From Burkholderiales bacterium UBA2459 (lineage in GTDB: Bacteria; Pseudomonadota; Gammaproteobacteria; Burkholderiales; Burkholderiaceae_E): DNA of 19,515 bases. The position numbers were made by a program, and so were the translations under genes. The notes below the pieces were generated by a model. That model did no database searches. It was not told the DNA's origin and was given only the letters and a program-made list of their open reading frames with translations. Of the stretch, positions 15,497 through 19,515 are shown piece by piece. Where the stretch lies: contig DDPV01000002.1 in assembly GCA_002342365.1 (NCBI GenBank), positions 87,136 to 106,650 of the forward strand, read 5' to 3'. Within the stretch, counting starts at the first letter, position 1, and each line of letters starts with the position of its first letter.

Positions 15497-16357
15497 ATGA
15501 AAGAAACAGCACGACGCGACTTTGTCCGCTCAGTGGTCGGTGGCGGCGTACTTGCAAGTGGCTACGCGGCAGCGGTGATGCCAAGCGGCAATCTTTGGGC
15601 GCAGCTGCAACGAACCGACAGCCAGGGTCTGATTGCGGGTGCTGTCTTGATTCCGGCCGCAGGCGGTTTTCAAATGCCTGCATATCGCGCCATGCCTGAG
15701 CAGGGCAAGCCCAAGGCAACCGTGATGGTGGTGCATGAGATTTGGGGCGTTCATGAGTACATCCAGGATGTCTGCCGGCGATTGGCCAAAGAAGGCTATC
15801 TGGCGATTGCGCCTGAACTGTTCCTGCGCCAGGGCGAGGTTCACGCCTTGAAAACACCGGCCGAAATTTTCGAAAAAGTGGTCAATCAGGTTGCCGATGA
15901 ACAGGTCATGGCCGATCTTGATGCCAGCTTCACCTGGGCGCAGTCGCAAGCTGGCGACGCCACCAAGCGCTTGATTACCGGCTTTTGCTGGGGGGGCCGG
16001 ATCGTGTGGCTTTATAGCGCCCATCAAAGTCGACTTCAGGCTGGCGTTGCCTGGTATGGAAGGCTGACCACCGGCACCAATGCCGCTACGCCGCGTCATC
16101 CGCTCGATGTTGCCGATAAGCTGCGTGCGCCGGTGCTTGGCCTTTACGGCGGTAGAGATGACGGGATTCCCCTGACCCAGGTTGACGAAATGAAAACCCG
16201 CTTGTCTTTTGGTGCGGGAGCCTCGCAACAATCAGAGATTGTTGTTTACGCGGACGCGCCTCACGCCTTTCACGCTGATTATCGACCGAGCTACCGGGCT
16301 GAGGCCGCACGCGATGGCTGGTCTCGTTGCCTGGCGTGGTTTACCAAGCATGGCTGA
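15497..16357 (+). CDS. dienelactone hydrolase family protein with Tat-type signal peptide
   Basis: A 286-residue alpha/beta hydrolase. It starts MKETARRDFVRSVVGGG, a twin-arginine motif followed by a mildly hydrophobic stretch with possible AxA sites before about residue 36, so it is probably exported folded to the periplasm. The catalytic domain keeps the dienelactone-hydrolase pattern: HEIWG (the glutamate that orients the nucleophile), nucleophile C164 in GFCWGG, D221 in GGRDDGIP and H256 in APHAFHADYRP. The family hydrolyses dienelactones in chlorocatechol degradation, but many members have other esters or lactones as substrates. No aromatic-degradation gene lies next to it. A strong Shine-Dalgarno supports the start. 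The gene begins 67 bases after polA and may be read through from it. Substrate unknown. Confidence 0.88.
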   Translation: MKETARRDFVRSVVGGGVLASGYAAAVMPSGNLWAQLQRTDSQGLIAGAVLIPAAGGFQMPAYRAMPEQGKPKATVMVVHEIWGVHEYIQDVCRRLAKEGYLAIAPELFLRQGEVHALKTPAEIFEKVVNQVADEQVMADLDASFTWAQSQAGDATKRLITGFCWGGRIVWLYSAHQSRLQAGVAWYGRLTTGTNAATPRHPLDVADKLRAPVLGLYGGRDDGIPLTQVDEMKTRLSFGAGASQQSEIVVYADAPHAFHADYRPSYRAEAARDGWSRCLAWFTKHG

Positions 16358-16406
16358 TCCTGGCCGTGCAGCCTCATCGGTGGCTTGTTGATTTGGCAAA
16401 ACGTTC

Positions 16407-17183
16407 TTGACTTTACTGCATATCATCGCTGCGACTCTGATCGCTGGCGTGCTGAGCACACTTGCTGCCGCATTGTTATCGCTGCATCTGCTTTCGCGCA
16501 TCACAAAACGCTTGGTGAGTTTATCGGCAGGGCTTTTGTTGGGCGCTGCAAGCATTGATTTGCTTCCTGAAGCGATAGCAAGCGGCGAGGATCCCGAAAA
16601 GCTCGGTTGGACGCTGGGATTGGGTTTTCTGGGCTTTTTTCTATTGGAAAAGTTTGCGATCCTGAGGCACGGACATCACCACGAGGGTGATGGCCATGAG
16701 CATCACCAGGGCCACGATCGCCACGAGGCAGGTCCCGAAGGATTGCTCATTTTGGTCGGCGATTCCTTGCACAACTTTGTCGATGGCGTGCTGATCGCAT
16801 CAGCCTTTCTCGTCGATCACAGGCTTGGCTGGATGACGGCGCTGGCGGTTGCTGCGCATGAGATCCCCCAGGAGATCGGCGATTATATCGTTCTGATTAA
16901 TGCTGGGTATAGCCGGCAGCGGGCAATTGTTTACAACATGATCTCGGGCCTTGCTGCGGTCATCGGAGGCCTTGCCGGTTGGGCGCTGCTTTCGGCACAG
17001 CATCAGTTACTGCCTTATCTGATTACGCTTTCTGCCGCTGCCTTTATTTACGTCGCGCTAGCCGATCTGGTGCCCGATATGCACAAGCAACGTCAGGCGG
17101 CCGAAAGTTTTGTACAGCTTGGCCTGATTGGCCTCGGGGTGTTGGCGATCATGTTGGCCCATCGGCTTGTCCATCCGCACTGA
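16407..17183 (+). CDS. ZIP-family divalent metal transporter
   Basis: A 258-residue ZIP (zinc/iron-regulated-type) permease with about eight hydrophobic segments. A cytoplasmic-type loop at about 87-110 is very rich in histidine (HGHHHEGDGHEHHQGH). The metal-site helices carry HNFVDG (helix 4) and HEIPQEIGD (helix 5), the binuclear-centre motifs of the family. It imports Zn2+ or a similar divalent ion into the cytoplasm. The start is taken as TTG at 16407: an in-frame TGA lies at 16389-16391, there is no in-frame ATG or GTG between, and the resulting MTLLHIIAATLIAGVLS matches the family's first helix. No strong Shine-Dalgarno is visible. It follows the hydrolase by 49 bases and is convergent with the sulfurtransferase 11 bases away. 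Confidence 0.9.
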   Translation: MTLLHIIAATLIAGVLSTLAAALLSLHLLSRITKRLVSLSAGLLLGAASIDLLPEAIASGEDPEKLGWTLGLGFLGFFLLEKFAILRHGHHHEGDGHEHHQGHDRHEAGPEGLLILVGDSLHNFVDGVLIASAFLVDHRLGWMTALAVAAHEIPQEIGDYIVLINAGYSRQRAIVYNMISGLAAVIGGLAGWALLSAQHQLLPYLITLSAAAFIYVALADLVPDMHKQRQAAESFVQLGLIGLGVLAIMLAHRLVHPH

Positions 17184-17194
17184 GCCGTCTCGGA

Positions 17195-18169
17195 TCAGCT
17201 ATCCTCGCCTCTTGCCACAGGACGGGTCGGATCGGCACACCATTCACTCCAGGAACCGGGGTGGAGCGCCAAACCCTCGTGAAGTCCGGCAAGACGCATC
17301 GACAGCAGATTGTGGCAGGCCGACACACCCGATCCGCAGGAGTGCACGACGATGCGCTCCGCAGTCTGCGCAAGCGCTCGGTCTGGGTCCGAGGCTGGAT
17401 GTGTTTTGGATACTTCGCTCGCGTCTTCGGCCTTGGCTAAGGGATTCTGAAATGAGGGATTTTGTAATACGGGGTTTTGCAAGTTTGCAAGCCATTCCGC
17501 CCGCAAAACCTCGACGGGTTTGAAGCGTCCGTCTGGTCGCAAATTCAAGGTATTGGGCCGGTTGATCGCCCCTGGAATATGGCCTGCGACCGGGTCTAGC
17601 GGTTCGACATCGCCGCGATAGCGCTCTGCTGCCCGCGCATCGACAATGCGGTGGCCGCCCTTGCCCAGTCCCTCAAGCAAGGCCTCGCTTGACACGGTCA
17701 CTTCAAGCGCAGGCCTGCGGCTGAAATTGCCCTGCGGTCTTGATCCGGGGGCTTGCGCCAGCCCCGCCTCAGTTGGAAAGCCTGCCTGGGTCCAAGCCGC
17801 ATAGCCCCCGTCCAGCACGCACACCGCGGGATGTCCGCACCAACGTAAAAGCCACCACAGTCGGGCTGCATAAACCCCTGGACCGGCATCGTAGGCAACC
17901 ACAAGGCTGTCGTTATTGGCGCCCAGATCACGCATGGCCTGCACCAGCTGCTCAGGGTCGGGCAGGGGGTGTCGTCCTCCAGTGGGCGATTTCGGACCTG
18001 AAAGCACCTGATGCAGCGCAAAAAATGCCGCCTTGGGAATATGCCCCGCCTCATACTGTTTTTGCCCAAGTTCGGGATCAAACAAATCGGAACGACAGTC
18101 GATCAGGATCAGCTTATCGATCTGACCAGCAAGGGTCTCAGCGCTGATGAGCGTGGTTTCATGCGTCAT
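17195..18169 (-). CDS. two-domain sulfurtransferase (rhodanese/3-mercaptopyruvate sulfurtransferase type)
   Basis: A 324-residue tandem-rhodanese protein. The first, non-catalytic domain (about 5-135) has LILIDCRSDLFDPELG, AGHIPKAAFFAL and GVYAARLWWLLRW. The catalytic second domain (about 150-318) has RIVDARAAERYRG, VAGHIPGAINRP and the active loop CGSGVSAC, with the persulfide-carrying cysteine at C278. CGSGV(T/S)AC loops are typical of mercaptopyruvate/thiosulfate sulfurtransferases. Which donor is used is not certain. About 30 extra residues (roughly 229-264) precede the active-site strand and contain a five-residue repeat. Its ATG overlaps the upstream Rieske gene by 11 bases, so the two are almost certainly co-translated. 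Convergent with the ZIP gene. Confidence 0.92.
   Translation of the reverse strand: MTHETTLISAETLAGQIDKLILIDCRSDLFDPELGQKQYEAGHIPKAAFFALHQVLSGPKSPTGGRHPLPDPEQLVQAMRDLGANNDSLVVAYDAGPGVYAARLWWLLRWCGHPAVCVLDGGYAAWTQAGFPTEAGLAQAPGSRPQGNFSRRPALEVTVSSEALLEGLGKGGHRIVDARAAERYRGDVEPLDPVAGHIPGAINRPNTLNLRPDGRFKPVEVLRAEWLANLQNPVLQNPSFQNPLAKAEDASEVSKTHPASDPDRALAQTAERIVVHSCGSGVSACHNLLSMRLAGLHEGLALHPGSWSEWCADPTRPVARGEDS
17441..17485 (-). repeat. three 15-base tandem repeats inside the sulfurtransferase gene
   Basis: On the plus strand, GGGATTCTGAAATGA, GGGATTTTGTAATAC and GGGGTTTTGCAAGTT follow each other without gaps. Read in the gene they encode the repeat LQNPV, LQNPS, FQNPL. The unit is a multiple of three, so copy number can change without frameshift. 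They form the first half of an insertion just before the catalytic loop. Confidence 0.8.
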
Positions 18170-19271
18170 GGTGTAGCTCCGGCAGTTGGCGGCGAAGAAA
18201 TTCGTGAAAGTGCTGCATGCCGTCTTCCATCGGGCTTTGATAGGGACCCACCTGGCTGATGCCGCGTTGCATCAAAGCCTTGCGACCTGCATCCATGCGC
18301 AGGGCGATTTCATCGTCTTCGGCCGCAGTCTCCATATAAGCTGCCCGCTCGGCTTCAATGAAGTCGCGCTCAAAGTGCACGATTTCTTCCGGGTAATAAA
18401 ACTCAACGATGTTGGTGGTGTGTTGAGGGCCACGCGGAATCAGGCTGCTTACCACCAGCACATGCGGATACCACTCCACCATGATGTTGGGGTAATAGGT
18501 GAGCCAAATGGCGCCAAAGGGCGGTGGCCTGCCCTGACGATAGCCAAGTACTTGCTCATGCCAGCGTGCATAGGTGGGGGTTCCAGGTTTGCTCAGCGAT
18601 TGGTGAACCCCGACGGTCTGAACCGAAAACCACGAGCCAAACTCCCAGGTCAGATCGTCGCAAGAGACAAACTGGCCCAAGCCGGGGTGAAAGGGAACGA
18701 CGTGATAGTCCTCGAGGTAGACCTCGATAAAGGTCTTCCAGTTGTATGCACACTCATGGATTTCGACGTGGTCAAAACAATAGGATTCAAAGTTGAAGTG
18801 CTCGCCGGCTTTCATCGCACCGAGATCGGCCGCAATGTCGCGCCTTCCCTCAAAGAGCAGTCCTTTCCAGGCCTGCAGCGGCGTTTTCGGAAGGTTCAGA
18901 CAGGGCTGCTGCTCGAAATGAGGCGCCCCAAGCAGCTGGCCCTGCAGGTCATAAGTCCAGCGATGCAGCGGACAGACCAGCTGCTCGACATGGCCTTTGC
19001 CCTTGAGCATGATCGCCTGCCGATGGCGGCAGACGTTTGACAAACATTCGATACCGTGTTGATTACGGATCAGCACCCGACCTTCATGTTCGGCCGGCAG
19101 TGCAAAGTAATTGCCCATTTCGGGCACCATCAGTTCGTGTCCGACGTAGGCAGGACCGGCTTTGAAAAGCCGCTCGATTTCCAATTGAAACAGTCCGGTA
19201 TCGAAGTAAGCCGATACCGGCAACTGCGTCGTCGGACGCGTCAAGGCGCCGATCTGTCCAGGTGCTGACAT
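18159..19271 (-). CDS. Rieske non-haem iron oxygenase, alpha subunit; substrate unknown
   Basis: A 370-residue oxygenase of the aromatic-ring-hydroxylating alpha-subunit family. The Rieske 2Fe-2S ligands are C81/H83 (CRHR) and C100/H103 (CPLHRW). The mononuclear-iron site is in YLEDYHVVPFH with H190 and H195. At the position of the bridging aspartate the protein has a glutamate (E187), as in the GbcA/CntA-like branch. A third iron-binding acid is probably in AAEDDEIALR. The ATG at 19271 has GGAG (19282-19279) seven bases upstream; a GTG at 19277 is a weaker option. No ferredoxin, reductase or beta subunit is nearby, so electrons must come from elsewhere. It overlaps the sulfurtransferase by 11 bases and is divergent from xseB, an arrangement common in Burkholderiales. 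Confidence 0.92.
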   Translation of the reverse strand: MSAPGQIGALTRPTTQLPVSAYFDTGLFQLEIERLFKAGPAYVGHELMVPEMGNYFALPAEHEGRVLIRNQHGIECLSNVCRHRQAIMLKGKGHVEQLVCPLHRWTYDLQGQLLGAPHFEQQPCLNLPKTPLQAWKGLLFEGRRDIAADLGAMKAGEHFNFESYCFDHVEIHECAYNWKTFIEVYLEDYHVVPFHPGLGQFVSCDDLTWEFGSWFSVQTVGVHQSLSKPGTPTYARWHEQVLGYRQGRPPPFGAIWLTYYPNIMVEWYPHVLVVSSLIPRGPQHTTNIVEFYYPEEIVHFERDFIEAERAAYMETAAEDDEIALRMDAGRKALMQRGISQVGPYQSPMEDGMQHFHEFLRRQLPELHHDA

Positions 19272-19408
19272 ATGCACGCTCCATCAAGGATGTCCCAAAA
19301 GCGAGTATCGCGCCCGCGCGCCACGATTCAGCGGTCGCTTATCTCGAAACCCCCTCCCGCAGTAGGGGCGCCAAGCATACCCCAAGAGGCGTAGAATTCG
19401 ATGCGACC
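19272..19408. promoter_or_regulatory. divergent Rieske/xseB intergenic region
   Basis: These 137 bases hold the Rieske-gene Shine-Dalgarno (19279-19282, minus), a CCCCT/AGGGG inverted repeat near 19350-19368, and TAGAAT (19392-19397, plus), which matches five of six -10 positions and lies 11 bases before the xseB ATG. I could not find a convincing -35 for either direction. Nothing else is recognised. Confidence 0.4.
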
Positions 19409-19515
19409 ATGCCGAAAAGTCGACCATCTGCAACAGAGCCAGAAGCGCTTGCTCGCTCGCCGGGATCCTGGGAAGAAGCCACGGCTGCGCTTGAGGCCTT
19501 GCTGCGGCGCATGGA
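19409..19515 (+). CDS. xseB: exodeoxyribonuclease VII small subunit, N-terminal fragment
   Basis: The last 107 bases encode 35 residues beginning MPKSRPSATEPEALA and continuing SWEEATAALEALLRRM, which matches the first helix of XseB (family pattern SFEEAL..LE..V..LE). XseB is the small subunit that assembles with XseA into the ATP-independent single-strand exonuclease VII. The rest of the gene is outside the window; ispA and dxs often follow in this group. A nearby ATG at 19401 is in another frame and gives no family match. No clear Shine-Dalgarno precedes 19409; AAGAGG at 19384 is too far away. Confidence 0.82.
   Translation, partial: MPKSRPSATEPEALARSPGSWEEATAALEALLRRM

Noticed and set aside
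15530..16231. 233-codon minus-strand frame opposite the hydrolase
   Set aside because: The plus-strand product has an intact catalytic triad and a strong ribosome binding site; the antisense frame has neither.
16665..16730. Repeat-like tract with many CATCAC/GGCCACGA words
   Set aside because: It is simply the coding sequence of the histidine-rich loop typical of ZIP transporters.
18186..19040. 284-codon open frame on the plus strand opposite the Rieske gene
   Set aside because: The minus-strand product has all Rieske and iron-site residues, so the antisense frame is a shadow.
1..19515. Mobile element, CRISPR array, toxin-antitoxin or phage-defence locus
   Set aside because: No transposase, integrase, regular spaced repeat, nuclease-immunity pair or defence-type ATPase was seen; every gene except the edge fragments belongs to a known chromosomal family.

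Overview
The window looks like ordinary chromosomal housekeeping DNA from a betaproteobacterium, most likely a member of the Burkholderiales. The evidence is gene content and order: leuS-lptE-holA-proA followed by a CopD/HemJ membrane protein; polA divergent from a type II (APH-like) homoserine kinase that is followed by a BPSS1780-type membrane protein; and a Rieske oxygenase divergent from xseB. Base composition is moderately GC-rich and uniform by eye. I see no tRNA, rRNA, CRISPR array, insertion sequence, integrase or phage gene. No stretch over 300 bases lacks a gene.

Layout. (1) Positions 1-7332, minus strand: a tightly packed six-gene run, transcribed from right to left: leuS, lptE, holA, proA, hemJ-like and a THUMP/Rossmann RNA methyltransferase that runs off the left edge. 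Stop/start overlaps (ATGA, GTGA) join the last three genes. (2) Positions 7333-7548: the divergent leuS/iclR spacer, rich in short repeats and palindromes. (3) Positions 7549-10696, plus strand: an orphan IclR-family regulator, then a UvrD-type helicase whose upstream region holds two dyads. (4) Positions 10731-12501, minus strand: thrB, then the BPSS1780-type membrane protein. (5) Positions 12502-12570: a very short divergent thrB/polA promoter region. (6) Positions 12571-17183, plus strand: polA, a Tat-signal dienelactone-hydrolase-like protein and a ZIP metal transporter. (7) Positions 17195-19271, minus strand: a Rieske oxygenase overlapping a two-domain sulfurtransferase. (8) Positions 19409-19515: the 5' end of xseB, running off the right edge.

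Functionally the window covers replication and repair (polA, holA, uvrD, xseB), translation (leuS, RNA methyltransferase), outer-membrane assembly (lptE), proline and threonine synthesis (proA, thrB), a probable haem step (hemJ-like) and metal transport. The less understood part is the Rieske/sulfurtransferase pair, the exported hydrolase and the orphan IclR regulator. I did not find a convincing undescribed multi-gene system. The most noteworthy signals are an expanded 15-bp tandem repeat inserted just before the sulfurtransferase active site, a run of 14 A/T-ending codons inside leuS, palindromes sharing the core TTCCGGAA on both sides of iclR, and mirrored -10-like hexamers a few bases from the thrB and polA start codons.
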